From an uncultured Gammaproteobacteria bacterium (GTDB lineage: Bacteria; Pseudomonadota; Gammaproteobacteria; Eutrophobiales; Eutrophobiaceae): a stretch of 64,000 bases of DNA. Shown piece after piece: positions 26,062 to 35,001 of the stretch. The notes beneath the pieces are model-generated. The model worked only from the letters and a program-made list of their open reading frames with translations, did not search any database and had not been told where the DNA came from. Position numbers and translations under genes: made by a program. Numbering within the stretch: the first letter of the stretch is position 1; each line of letters starts with the position of its first letter. The stretch covers positions 78,803-142,802 of the forward strand of contig CALSOP010000006.1 of the NCBI GenBank assembly GCA_943788005.1. The letters are read 5' to 3'.

Positions 26062-27933
26062 TTATTGTTTTAGCTTAAAGACTAAAATCTCATCTCCCAT
26101 TGCATATTTAAATAAACCGCTACCACCGGAAGCAACAGCGATATATTGTGTGCCATTGAGTTTGTAGGTGATAGGTGGTGCATTAACACCGTAGTGACTC
26201 TTATGCTGCCAGAGCAGTTTGCCAGTTTTGGCTTCGTATGCGTTAAAGTTACCACTACCCTCACCGGCAAACAAAAGCCCACCCGCTGTCGCCATAACAC
26301 CACCAACCATAGGCTGATCGGTTTTAACTTCCCATTTGATTTTACCAGTAGTTAGATCAACTGACGTTATATTGCCCCAGGTTGGATCTGTCGTTGGTTT
26401 GAAAAAGGTAAAACTCGACCATGGCTTACCAGGTTCAGGCGTCAATTTTTTAGAATAAAATTTAGCTACTGTATAGATACCTGCAATATACATAGAGTTT
26501 AATTCTGGATAATACGCTGCAGGAGACCAAGTCGTTGCACCAAAAGTACTTGGCGCAATGCGCACGCCCTCTTCTGTTGGTTTGGCAAATATATTCTCTT
26601 GAGGCACAAATGCGTCTGAACGTAATAACAATTCACCTGTTGCTCTATCATGAACAAACAACCAACCTGTTTTACTCGCTTGTGATACTGCCTTGATTGT
26701 TTTTCCGTCTTTTTTAAAATCAATCAACACAGGTGGACTAGCAACATCATAACCCCAACGATCGTGTGGTACTTGCTGATAGGCCCATTCAAGCTTGCCG
26801 GTATTTACATCGACTGCGACTAAACTAACCGTATTTCGACTATCCCCAGGTCGGGTCGAATCTTCCATCTGCGGTGATGGATTACCTGTGCCAAAATAAA
26901 GCAATCCGAGTTCTGTATCTAAAGCGGGGGTTGTCCAAATAGAACCACCGCCTAACTTCCAGGAATCTTTATACTTCTCGTAGTTAGCTTTTTCACTTTC
27001 TATATCGCGATTAAAACTCTCTCCACCTGATGAAGCTTCAACCCAATCACCCGCCCAATCCTCTTCAGAAGAGCTGTACCAGCGCCAAATTTCTTCACCG
27101 GTATTCACGTCATAGGCCACCATATATCCACGTAAACCATGTCCACCACCTGCAAAACCACCTACAGCTAGTGTTTGTTTGCCGTCTTGTTCGACTTCCA
27201 TATGTAAACCGTAGCCTGCTCCGGTGATCCCTACGAATACCTTCCCATCATAAACTTGTGGGGCAAGACTAGCGCTATGTCCAGAAGCACCTGTCATCAC
27301 AGCACCCTTTAATTCTTCCATATTTGAAATCGGGTTCATTTTCTCATCGACACCTGAATTTGGGTCTGAAATAGGGACATCCCATAGCTTTTCACCCGTA
27401 TTTTTATCCAATGCGATTAATCGAGCATCGATTGTGACGGTAAATACTTTTCCATCAGAAACTGCAGGCCCACGATTTGAAGGGCCACAACAAAACTTAT
27501 CGCCTTTCAAATCATGTTTGTAACGCCAGATTTCTTTTCCAGTCAGCGCATCCATTGATATAACGTCATTGAGTGGCGTAGTAATAAACATGGCACCATC
27601 AACAACGATAGGACTTGTTTGAAACGTTTTCTTAATGCCGGTTTGGTAGGTCCAGGCTAGTTCTAGCTGATCCACATTTTCGGTTGTAATCTGTTTCAGT
27701 TCACTGAAACGGTGATTCGCATAATTATTTCCGTACTTTGCCCAATCAACTGAATCAGTATCACCTGAGCTGCTCACAACCGAAGCTTCTTCTACATCAG
27801 CAGGAGCACTTGATTCTGTAACATCAACATTAGATGTTTTAGCTTCGTCTTTATCTGAACATGCCGATAAAGAAAAAATAAGAAATGTACAAATTGTAAT
27901 TTTTAGAAGTAGTGCTGGATGATAGTTTTTCAT
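26062..27933 (-). CDS. PQQ-dependent dehydrogenase, outer-envelope lipoprotein
   Basis: A 623-residue quinoprotein of the eight-bladed propeller family (alcohol dehydrogenase-type). The signal peptide ends in a lipobox LSAC with Cys25, so the enzyme should be a lipoprotein. The rare vicinal disulfide CC is present in KFCCGPSNRG, and repeated W-motifs such as DVNTGEEIWRW and TGKLLWQHKS mark the propeller. Other segments are GLLYFGTGNPSPQ and PHDRWGYDVASPPVL. It has no C-terminal cytochrome c domain, so electrons must go to a separate acceptor. No PQQ synthesis genes or cytochrome lie nearby. Substrate and metal (Ca or lanthanide) cannot be assigned. Confidence 0.9.
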   Translation of the reverse strand: MKNYHPALLLKITICTFLIFSLSACSDKDEAKTSNVDVTESSAPADVEEASVVSSSGDTDSVDWAKYGNNYANHRFSELKQITTENVDQLELAWTYQTGIKKTFQTSPIVVDGAMFITTPLNDVISMDALTGKEIWRYKHDLKGDKFCCGPSNRGPAVSDGKVFTVTIDARLIALDKNTGEKLWDVPISDPNSGVDEKMNPISNMEELKGAVMTGASGHSASLAPQVYDGKVFVGITGAGYGLHMEVEQDGKQTLAVGGFAGGGHGLRGYMVAYDVNTGEEIWRWYSSSEEDWAGDWVEASSGGESFNRDIESEKANYEKYKDSWKLGGGSIWTTPALDTELGLLYFGTGNPSPQMEDSTRPGDSRNTVSLVAVDVNTGKLEWAYQQVPHDRWGYDVASPPVLIDFKKDGKTIKAVSQASKTGWLFVHDRATGELLLRSDAFVPQENIFAKPTEEGVRIAPSTFGATTWSPAAYYPELNSMYIAGIYTVAKFYSKKLTPEPGKPWSSFTFFKPTTDPTWGNITSVDLTTGKIKWEVKTDQPMVGGVMATAGGLLFAGEGSGNFNAYEAKTGKLLWQHKSHYGVNAPPITYKLNGTQYIAVASGGSGLFKYAMGDEILVFKLKQ

Positions 27934-28023
27934 GGTCTTATGTGTAATCCAAAGTTATGAATATGGAAGATTATATAAGGCAATATACAATATAATTACG
28001 AGTGCCGTATAGAGTAGGTGTTG

Positions 28024-29943
28024 TTACACCACTTTATCATTATCGGATAACGGGTAACCCATACGAGATAAGGCATCGAAAACCTCTGTCATTACTGCAG
28101 GATCTTCGATAGTAGCAGGCATCGCCCATTCTTTTCCGTTAGCTATTTTACGTATAGTGCCTCGGAGAATTTTACCAGAACGTGTTTTGGGTAATCGAGA
28201 AATCGACGTTACCGATTTAAATGCAGCAACAGGTCCAATAATACTGCGGACTCGCTGAATCAATTCTGCACAGAGTCCTTCTATATCGGTTTCAACTCCC
28301 AAGTTCAAAACAACTAAACCCATAGGAATTTCACCTTTGAGCGAATCCTCTACACCAAAAACAGCTGCTTCAGCGACATCCTTATGGCCGCTAAGTACTT
28401 CTTCCATGGCACCCGTTGACAGTCTGTGTCCAGCGACATTAATAACATCATCGATGCGACTCATTATATGAACATAACCATCTTCATCAATCATGCCCGA
28501 ATCACCGGTAAGATAGTAACCGGGGAAACGATCCATATAGGTCTGCTTAAAACGTTCGTCACTTCCCCACAACGTTAACATTGTGCCTGGAGGCAACGGA
28601 TTCTTTACGACAATATTACCAAGTTCATTCGGAGGAATCTGTTCTCCCTGATCATTGAATATTTGGATATCATAACCGGGTATCGGTTTTGTCGATGAGC
28701 CCAGTTTGATCGGAAAGTTTTTTATCCCCAAAGGGTTTCCGGCAATAACCCAACCAGTCTCGGTTTGCCACCAGTGATCAACAACGTCGCAACGCAATTG
28801 TTCTCTAGCCCAGTGGATGGTATCCGGATCGCATCGCTCGCCAGCGAGAAATAAAGCTTTCAGACAGGTCAAATCATACTTTTTAGTAAGATCGCCATCT
28901 GCATCTTCTTTCTTGATAGCCCGCAACGCGGTCGGTGCGGTAAATAGTGTTTTAACATTGTATTCATTGATAACACGCCAGAAGGTACCCGCATCTGGCA
29001 TACCTACAGGCTTACCCTCAAATACAACGGTCGTGTTACGGTTAAGTAACGGGGCATAAACAATATAAGAATGACCGACAACCCAGCCAATGTCAGAAGC
29101 CGCCCAGTAGACCTCTCCCGGCTCAACATTATAAAAATTACGCATCGTCCAACGCAGTGCCACCGCATGTCCGCCATGATCGCGGACGATCCCTTTAGGC
29201 TGCCCGGTGGTGCCAGATGTATACAAAATATAAAGCGGGTGGTCCGATTCGACCATCACACAAGGAATAGCATGTGCTGCTTTAGTTATTTCAGCCCAAT
29301 CATGATCCGTGGTTGAGACTAAGGCACTGTATTGTTGTTTGCGCTGTAAAATCACACTGTTAGGAACTTTGTGAGTGGCGATGCCCAAAGCACCATCAAG
29401 CATTGCTTTGTAATCAATAGTACGGTTTGGCTCGACGCCACACGATGCTGTCAAAACCAATTTGGGTTTGCAATCATCGATACGCTCGGACAGTTCCTTT
29501 GGGGCGAAGCCGCCGAATACAACCGCGTGTATTGCACCAATTCTGGCGCAGGCAAGCATCGCCATTATCGCCTCAGGGATCATGGGCATGTAGATGATAA
29601 CGGTGTCGCCTTTGTTAACACCCAAGGTACTTATGGCGCCTGCCAAACGAGCAACTTGATCCTGCAACTCGCTGTAGGTTATTTTTTGCTTATAACCACC
29701 GGTTGCGGGACTATCGTAAATAATCGCATCTTGCTCACCATAACCATCGTCAACATGTCTATCGACTGCGTTGTAGCAGGTATTTAACATACCCCCTTTA
29801 AACCAACGATAAAAAGGTGGGTTTTCAACATTTAGGACAGTATCCCAGCGCTTTTCCCAGATTATATCTTCGGCAGCTTCGCTCCAAAAGCCATCCGGAT
29901 CTTTTATTGAGCGATTATAAATTTCTTCATATTTATCGTTCAT
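28024..29943 (-). CDS. prpE: Propionyl-CoA synthetase (PrpE-type acetyl-CoA synthetase family)
   Basis: A 639-residue AMP-forming acyl-CoA synthetase. The N-terminus (DPDGFWSEAAEDIIWEKRWDTVL and NTCYNAVDRHVDDGYGEQ) fits the PrpE branch better than Acs. The ATP motif is ILYTSGTTGQPKGIVRDHGGH, followed by WWQTETGWVIAGN, YYLTGDSGMIDEDGYVHIMSRIDDVINVAGHRL, and the catalytic and acetylatable lysine in PKTRSGKILRG. It makes propionyl-CoA (and possibly acryloyl-CoA) from the acid. The downstream PQQ dehydrogenase lies 90 bases away on the same strand. The AcuI-type reductase is just upstream (62 bases), also on the same strand. Confidence 0.92.
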   Translation of the reverse strand: MNDKYEEIYNRSIKDPDGFWSEAAEDIIWEKRWDTVLNVENPPFYRWFKGGMLNTCYNAVDRHVDDGYGEQDAIIYDSPATGGYKQKITYSELQDQVARLAGAISTLGVNKGDTVIIYMPMIPEAIMAMLACARIGAIHAVVFGGFAPKELSERIDDCKPKLVLTASCGVEPNRTIDYKAMLDGALGIATHKVPNSVILQRKQQYSALVSTTDHDWAEITKAAHAIPCVMVESDHPLYILYTSGTTGQPKGIVRDHGGHAVALRWTMRNFYNVEPGEVYWAASDIGWVVGHSYIVYAPLLNRNTTVVFEGKPVGMPDAGTFWRVINEYNVKTLFTAPTALRAIKKEDADGDLTKKYDLTCLKALFLAGERCDPDTIHWAREQLRCDVVDHWWQTETGWVIAGNPLGIKNFPIKLGSSTKPIPGYDIQIFNDQGEQIPPNELGNIVVKNPLPPGTMLTLWGSDERFKQTYMDRFPGYYLTGDSGMIDEDGYVHIMSRIDDVINVAGHRLSTGAMEEVLSGHKDVAEAAVFGVEDSLKGEIPMGLVVLNLGVETDIEGLCAELIQRVRSIIGPVAAFKSVTSISRLPKTRSGKILRGTIRKIANGKEWAMPATIEDPAVMTEVFDALSRMGYPLSDNDKVV

Positions 29944-30005
29944 ATTTCCGTCGCTATCCTGATTTGTCTATAAATTAATGGGTTTGGATGCATTCTGAGC
30001 CTACA

Positions 30006-30989
30006 TTACAGCTTTACGACGTAGCGCCCACGATGCTTGCTCTCAATAATGGATTCAGCTACTTCAGGTAGCTCGGTCAAACTGATTGTACCGGCATGAA
30101 TACTTTTAAATAATTCAGGTTTTATATATTTGGCGATCAAATCCCATGCTTGTTGTCGCTTTTCTACGGGACACATTACCGAATCTATTCCGTGCAGACG
30201 CACACCACGTAATATAAAAGGCAGGACAGTACTGGGTAGTTGGGCACCGCTGGCTAGTCCACAACAAGTGACTGTGCCACCGTAAAACATTTCTGCCAGT
30301 ATCCTCGCTAAAACCAGGTTGCCGACAGTATCAACGGCACCGATAAAGCGTTGTTTTTCAAGTGGCCGTGGGGGAGCGCTCATCTCTTCCAAAGATAAAA
30401 CCTTAGTCGCACCCAAGCCCAGTAAATAATCGTTACTTTTTTTGGAACTGATCGCTGCAACATCAAAACCGATTGCCGATAGCAAGGCAATTGCAAAGCT
30501 ACCGACACCACCGCTCGCGCCGCTAACAACTACGCTGCCACCTCCAGATTTTAACCCTGAATCTAGTAAATCCTGAACGCACAGAGCTGCAGTTAATCCA
30601 GCAGTACCCACAGTCATTGCCTGTTCGCTACTTAATCCCTCTGGTTTACTGACTAACCATTCTGGTTTTACTCTTGCGTATCGAGAGTAGCCGCCAAAGT
30701 GACGTTCGCCGACCCCCCAGCCAGTGAGAACCACTTCGTCATCCTTGCTCCAACGTTCGTCATTTGATTCTATAACCCGACCGGAAAAATCAATGCCAGG
30801 AATAAAAGGGAATTCACGTAGGATTTTTCCCTTTCCTGTAATCGCTAAGGCGTCTTTATAGTTAATACCAGAATAGTCAACCTCTACCAAGACACCCTCA
30901 TTCGAAAGCTGTGTAAGTTCGGTTTCTTTTACGGTGGCAATGGTTTCTTCGTTTTCCATATCTACCCATAGGGCAGGAAAAGTACTCAT
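30006..30989 (-). CDS. acuI: Acryloyl-CoA reductase/YhdH-family quinone-oxidoreductase-like protein (AcuI type)
   Basis: A 327-residue medium-chain dehydrogenase/reductase without zinc-ligand cysteines. Family segments are VDYSGINYKDALAITGKGKI, PFIPGIDFSGRVIES, GWGVGERHFGGYS, the NADP Rossmann motif VVVSGASGGVGSFAI, and the ending LPEVAESIIESKHRGRYVV. YhdH/AcuI enzymes reduce acryloyl-CoA to propionyl-CoA with NADPH, in DMSP/acrylate metabolism and for detoxification. Its position directly before prpE, same strand and 62 bases apart, supports a C3 acyl-CoA role. Confidence 0.9.
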   Translation of the reverse strand: MSTFPALWVDMENEETIATVKETELTQLSNEGVLVEVDYSGINYKDALAITGKGKILREFPFIPGIDFSGRVIESNDERWSKDDEVVLTGWGVGERHFGGYSRYARVKPEWLVSKPEGLSSEQAMTVGTAGLTAALCVQDLLDSGLKSGGGSVVVSGASGGVGSFAIALLSAIGFDVAAISSKKSNDYLLGLGATKVLSLEEMSAPPRPLEKQRFIGAVDTVGNLVLARILAEMFYGGTVTCCGLASGAQLPSTVLPFILRGVRLHGIDSVMCPVEKRQQAWDLIAKYIKPELFKSIHAGTISLTELPEVAESIIESKHRGRYVVKL

Positions 30990-31187
30990 AGTCTATTCTC
31001 TCCAAAAATTATTACTAAACGGCAGGCAACTGGGGTCTGTGAAAACAGATAATATATTCAATATAGCCTTATCTGTGATTCCTCATTGAATGCAGCATAT
31101 TAAAAATCAGAAATACAAATTACATCAATAACTATAGTTTCAATGTGGATCTAAGTCTCTGTATTTAATATTAAATAAAATAAAAAT

Positions 31188-32924
31188 TCAATTGCTCAAC
31201 CAGACAGATTGATAGGGTTCCAAAATCAGTGTCTTTTGTCCTTGTTGTAATTCAACATTACTAATTAAATCCACCCAATTATCCATTTCAATTAGATTAA
31301 TATCAGTTAATACTATTTTTTGTTCCTGGTCCGTTATGTTGCTTAAGACAAATATACTTTGATGACGACTCAAACTTTGTCTCCAGAAGGCACAAATGGT
31401 ATCACCCAGATGTAACGTAAATTGGGTTGCATTCGGATGAAAAGCCGCTTGTTTTTTACGAATGGTTATGAGGTGTTTTAATTGTCCAAAAACAGCAGAG
31501 TGGTGATTCTTACTGTTTAATAAAGATTCCAATTCGTCACATTGCCAATCATGGCGATTAATAGATCTTTTATTATTAGTGTTTTTAAATTTATCGTAAT
31601 CATTTTCAGTCGCAAACAAACTATTGACATAAAAAGCAGGTAAACCTTCTAATGACAACATGATGGTATGCGCACAAATAAAACGTTGTTGTTGCCATTG
31701 ATCTTCCCCATTAACAATGGTGCCTTTTAGTGCGTCATACAAAGTAATATTGATTTCATATGGTTTATTTTTTCCATCGTCAAGAGCGCGCCAGGAAACC
31801 TGCGCGCCAAATGATTCCATAGCAGAGACAAGCTCTGATATTTCTTCATCACTTAACAAGCCTTCAACTGGCCTCAAACCGATTCCGTCATGTGATGCAA
31901 TGAAATTTAAATATGTTGTGCCCATCATCGCCGGCGGCATACTCATTAACCAATTCTTAAAATAATGACTACTGCCTGTCACCAACATACTTAATAGTAA
32001 AGGTGGCAATGGAAAGTTATAAATAATATGCGCTTCATTCGCGTTACCAAAGTACGCCAGGTTTTCTCGATTCGGTATATTAGTTTCAGTTATTATGATC
32101 GCATCAGGCGTGTGATGTTCAATTAGCGTTCGTAATAGACGAACAATTTCATGTGTCTGTGGAAGGTTAATACAATTGGTTCCAATCTCCTTCCATAAAA
32201 AGGCAATTGCATCTAAACGAAATATTTTAATGCCTCGTTCCAGATAAAGTTTAATGATGCTGACAAACTCTAATAAGACTTCCGGGTTTTCAAAATTAAA
32301 ATCCGGTTGATCATGACTGAAGGTACACCAGACATGAACACTACCCTCTGGCGTCAACACTTCTCTTAATAAGGGGCTTGTTCTTGGTCTAATCACATTT
32401 GATAAATCTGTATTAGGATTAACACAATAAAAATAATCTTTCCCCGGCGCTTCGCCAGCTTTTAATTGTTCAAACCAACGGCCACGCGCGGAACAGTGAT
32501 TAATAACCAAGTCAGACATAAGCTTAAATTCACTTGCGATCTGAATAATATCATCCCAATCGCCGCATGCATCACTAACTAATGTGTAATCTAATACAGC
32601 AAAACCATCATCTGAACTAAAGGGAAAGAAAGGCAATATATGAACAATATTTATAGCGTCTTTTAAATAGGACGACAAAAAATTATATAGCGTATTTAAT
32701 GGCGTTTCATTTTCTCTTAAAAAAGTATCTCCGTAGGTAATAATTGCAACATCCTGTTCATCCCAGTGATTTTTATATTGTTCCGGCTCAGAAAACATTT
32801 CATCTAAGCCCATAGTAGAAATTAAACGAGCACTAAGTTTTTCCACATCATGACTAGGGTAAATTTGTCCAACATGGCTTATAACACGAGCCTCTAACTC
32901 ATCAATATGCATGGATGAATCCAT
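31188..32924 (-). CDS. GH13_18 sugar phosphorylase, probable glucosylglycerate phosphorylase
   Basis: A 578-residue alpha-amylase-family phosphorylase of the sucrose-phosphorylase type. The nucleophile Asp is in [15 protein letters not shown], the acid/base Glu in IITETNIP, and the third carboxylate in [24 protein letters not shown] is also typical. The length fits glucosylglycerate phosphorylases (about 560, such as E. coli YcjM) better than true sucrose phosphorylases (about 490-500). It follows the GpgS-like gene by 3 bases in a three-gene operon for glucosylglycerate, so recovery of glucose-1-phosphate and glycerate from this solute is the best reading. Sucrose or glucosylglycerol specificity is not excluded. 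Confidence 0.87.
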   Translation of the reverse strand: MDSSMHIDELEARVISHVGQIYPSHDVEKLSARLISTMGLDEMFSEPEQYKNHWDEQDVAIITYGDTFLRENETPLNTLYNFLSSYLKDAINIVHILPFFPFSSDDGFAVLDYTLVSDACGDWDDIIQIASEFKLMSDLVINHCSARGRWFEQLKAGEAPGKDYFYCVNPNTDLSNVIRPRTSPLLREVLTPEGSVHVWCTFSHDQPDFNFENPEVLLEFVSIIKLYLERGIKIFRLDAIAFLWKEIGTNCINLPQTHEIVRLLRTLIEHHTPDAIIITETNIPNRENLAYFGNANEAHIIYNFPLPPLLLSMLVTGSSHYFKNWLMSMPPAMMGTTYLNFIASHDGIGLRPVEGLLSDEEISELVSAMESFGAQVSWRALDDGKNKPYEINITLYDALKGTIVNGEDQWQQQRFICAHTIMLSLEGLPAFYVNSLFATENDYDKFKNTNNKRSINRHDWQCDELESLLNSKNHHSAVFGQLKHLITIRKKQAAFHPNATQFTLHLGDTICAFWRQSLSRHQSIFVLSNITDQEQKIVLTDINLIEMDNWVDLISNVELQQGQKTLILEPYQSVWLSN

Positions 32925-32927
32925 CTC

Positions 32928-34151
32928 TTATGTTTTGTATTCCGCTAGGTCTTTATCTACTGCATCAAGTAAATTTTGGGCTATTGTAGGTAGCGCGCTA
33001 TTGACGCGTGTCCAACTAGAAATAAACGGTGTTTCCATTGGATTATCAAGAAAATGTAATCCCGCTTTCATAATGTTTTCGGCAAACAATTCCACAGCTT
33101 GTTCTTCAGCATGAATATCAAGTGTAAGGCCATTTATTACGGCATCATTGTTATAGGTTTCAATAAAATCCAATGCAATACGAAAATAGGTCGCTTTGAT
33201 AGTCCTGAATGTTTCCGTATTAAAAACCAAACCTGTTGTTGCTAATTTTCGAAATATGGCTTTGCTGATATCAATCGACATCTTGGACAGGCCTTTATTA
33301 TGATCGTCCAGCGACAGGTCTTGATGCTTATGATCATATTGATCGGCAATATCTACCTGGCACAATCTGTTAGTTGAATAGTTACGTTTCATTTCAGACA
33401 AAACACCGATTTCAAGTCCCCAGTCGCTCGGGATACGAATATCATTTATCACGTCTGTACGCAGTGAGAACTCACCCGCAAGTGAATAGCGGTAACTATC
33501 TAAATACTCAATAAAACTATCTGTCGGAAAAACTTTTTTCAATGCTCGCAATAGAGGCGTGACTAACAAACGACAAACTCTTCCATTTATAGAACCATCA
33601 GCAATACGTGAATAATAGCCCTTACAAAATTGATAATTAAAATTAGGATTAGCAACAGGGTAGATTAAGCGTGCAAGCAATTCCCTCTTATAAGTCGTTA
33701 TATCACAATCATGTAATGCCACTGATTTAGACTGCCCCGATGATAAGACGTAACCCAGGCAATACCAGACATTACGTCCTTTCCCCATTTCTTTAGGTTC
33801 CAGATCACGATTTTTTAATTGCGAATCAACTTGTTTCAATCTCGGACCATCGTTCCATAAAACGACATGCTTCTGAGGTAGGCAAGAAAAGAACTTGAGC
33901 GCATGTTTGTACTCATCTTCTGTTGCTCTATCAAGGCCAATTACAATTTGTGAAAGATAAGGTACTTTACAAAGTTCATCGACTATATTCGACAAGGCTG
34001 GCCCAGCTAATTCAGAATAAAGACAAGGTAATACCAGAGACATTGGCCGCGAACGGGAAAATTCTAATAAGTCTTTTTCAAGGTCCTCTACAGGACGGTC
34101 AGATAGATTGTGTAGGGTTGTAATAACCCCGTTTTGATAAAAGTCACCCAT
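32928..34151 (-). CDS. Glucosyl-3-phosphoglycerate synthase-like glycosyltransferase (GpgS)
   Basis: A 407-residue GT-A-fold glycosyltransferase that fits the GT81-type glucosyl-3-phosphoglycerate synthases of proteobacteria and archaea. It has LVLPCLYSELAGPALSNIVDEL at the start, GKGRNVWYCLGYVLSSG (a donor-binding loop), the metal site HDCDIT (D-x-D), and LAGEFSLRTDVINDIRIPSDWGLEIGVL (acceptor region). It is expected to transfer glucose from an NDP-glucose to 3-phosphoglycerate. It lies 6 bases after the phosphatase gene and 3 before the phosphorylase gene, which strongly supports the assignment. Confidence 0.88.
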   Translation of the reverse strand: MGDFYQNGVITTLHNLSDRPVEDLEKDLLEFSRSRPMSLVLPCLYSELAGPALSNIVDELCKVPYLSQIVIGLDRATEDEYKHALKFFSCLPQKHVVLWNDGPRLKQVDSQLKNRDLEPKEMGKGRNVWYCLGYVLSSGQSKSVALHDCDITTYKRELLARLIYPVANPNFNYQFCKGYYSRIADGSINGRVCRLLVTPLLRALKKVFPTDSFIEYLDSYRYSLAGEFSLRTDVINDIRIPSDWGLEIGVLSEMKRNYSTNRLCQVDIADQYDHKHQDLSLDDHNKGLSKMSIDISKAIFRKLATTGLVFNTETFRTIKATYFRIALDFIETYNNDAVINGLTLDIHAEEQAVELFAENIMKAGLHFLDNPMETPFISSWTRVNSALPTIAQNLLDAVDKDLAEYKT

Positions 34152-34157
34152 AATTTT

Positions 34158-34964
34158 TTAATCGATTAAGTTATATTGTTGTAAGAGACTAATAACACTG
34201 TTATTCCAGCCTTCTGGACCCACCTCATTTGTAATGATTAGATCTTTTTTATCTATCTTAGGCAATTCGTGTGCCGATGATCTTACCAGTACAGCATGAT
34301 CAGAACACTCCAACATTTGTTTGTCATTTTCACCATCACCCAAAGCTATTATGATCGGCTTTACTCCAAGCTGGAGGCGATAATGATTTCGTAACCATTG
34401 CACTGCCATGCCTTTATTTACAGAACTTGATACCGTGATAAACCGCCCGCCTTTAACCGCAGTCAATCCCGAGCGCTCTATTTCGGTGCAAAACTCGTTC
34501 AATTGGCGATCATTACCAAACCATTTTAATGGTTCCGTAAATTCTCTTAGTTTCGCCCTTAGTGCCTGATCTGTCGTGAGTCCAGTTTCTTCAACCAAAA
34601 CTTTCACGTCCATATCTGCAAAACCAATGTAAGGGAAACTATATTCTTCACGTACCTTTCTTAAAATACCAAGAATAAATTCTCTTTTTTGCCCAAATGA
34701 GTGAATGTAAAAATCGTCCGATTTTTCTTTTGAAGGAATATAAATGCCAGCACCATTTTCAACAATGAATGGATGATTGTTATCCATTTCTTGCCTAAGA
34801 CTTAATATTTCTGCTGCTGTCTTACTGCTATTTAAGATAAGAGGTATTTCTAATCGATTTAGCCAGTCCATTGCATTAAGAGCCAAATCATACTTATATG
34901 TATCATGATCTAATAATGTCCCATCTAGATCAGTCACAACGATTATCTGAGGTGTGATAGCCAT
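34158..34964 (-). CDS. Glucosyl/mannosyl-3-phosphoglycerate phosphatase (HAD-IIB)
   Basis: A 268-residue HAD phosphatase of the MpgP type. Motif I is VVTDLDGTLLDHDTY with the nucleophile Asp, motif II is LILNSSKT, and the C-terminal motif is ALGDGENDKQML. The cap segment PFIVENGAGIYIP is typical of the subfamily. It removes phosphate from glucosyl-3-phosphoglycerate to give the compatible solute glucosylglycerate. It opens the three-gene operon and starts 37 bases after the parC stop, so readthrough from parC is possible; I see no terminator in between. Confidence 0.9.
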   Translation of the reverse strand: MAITPQIIVVTDLDGTLLDHDTYKYDLALNAMDWLNRLEIPLILNSSKTAAEILSLRQEMDNNHPFIVENGAGIYIPSKEKSDDFYIHSFGQKREFILGILRKVREEYSFPYIGFADMDVKVLVEETGLTTDQALRAKLREFTEPLKWFGNDRQLNEFCTEIERSGLTAVKGGRFITVSSSVNKGMAVQWLRNHYRLQLGVKPIIIALGDGENDKQMLECSDHAVLVRSSAHELPKIDKKDLIITNEVGPEGWNNSVISLLQQYNLID

Positions 34965-35001
34965 AATTTAAATTATCACATTGCCCTCAGAGCTGAAAAT
35001 A

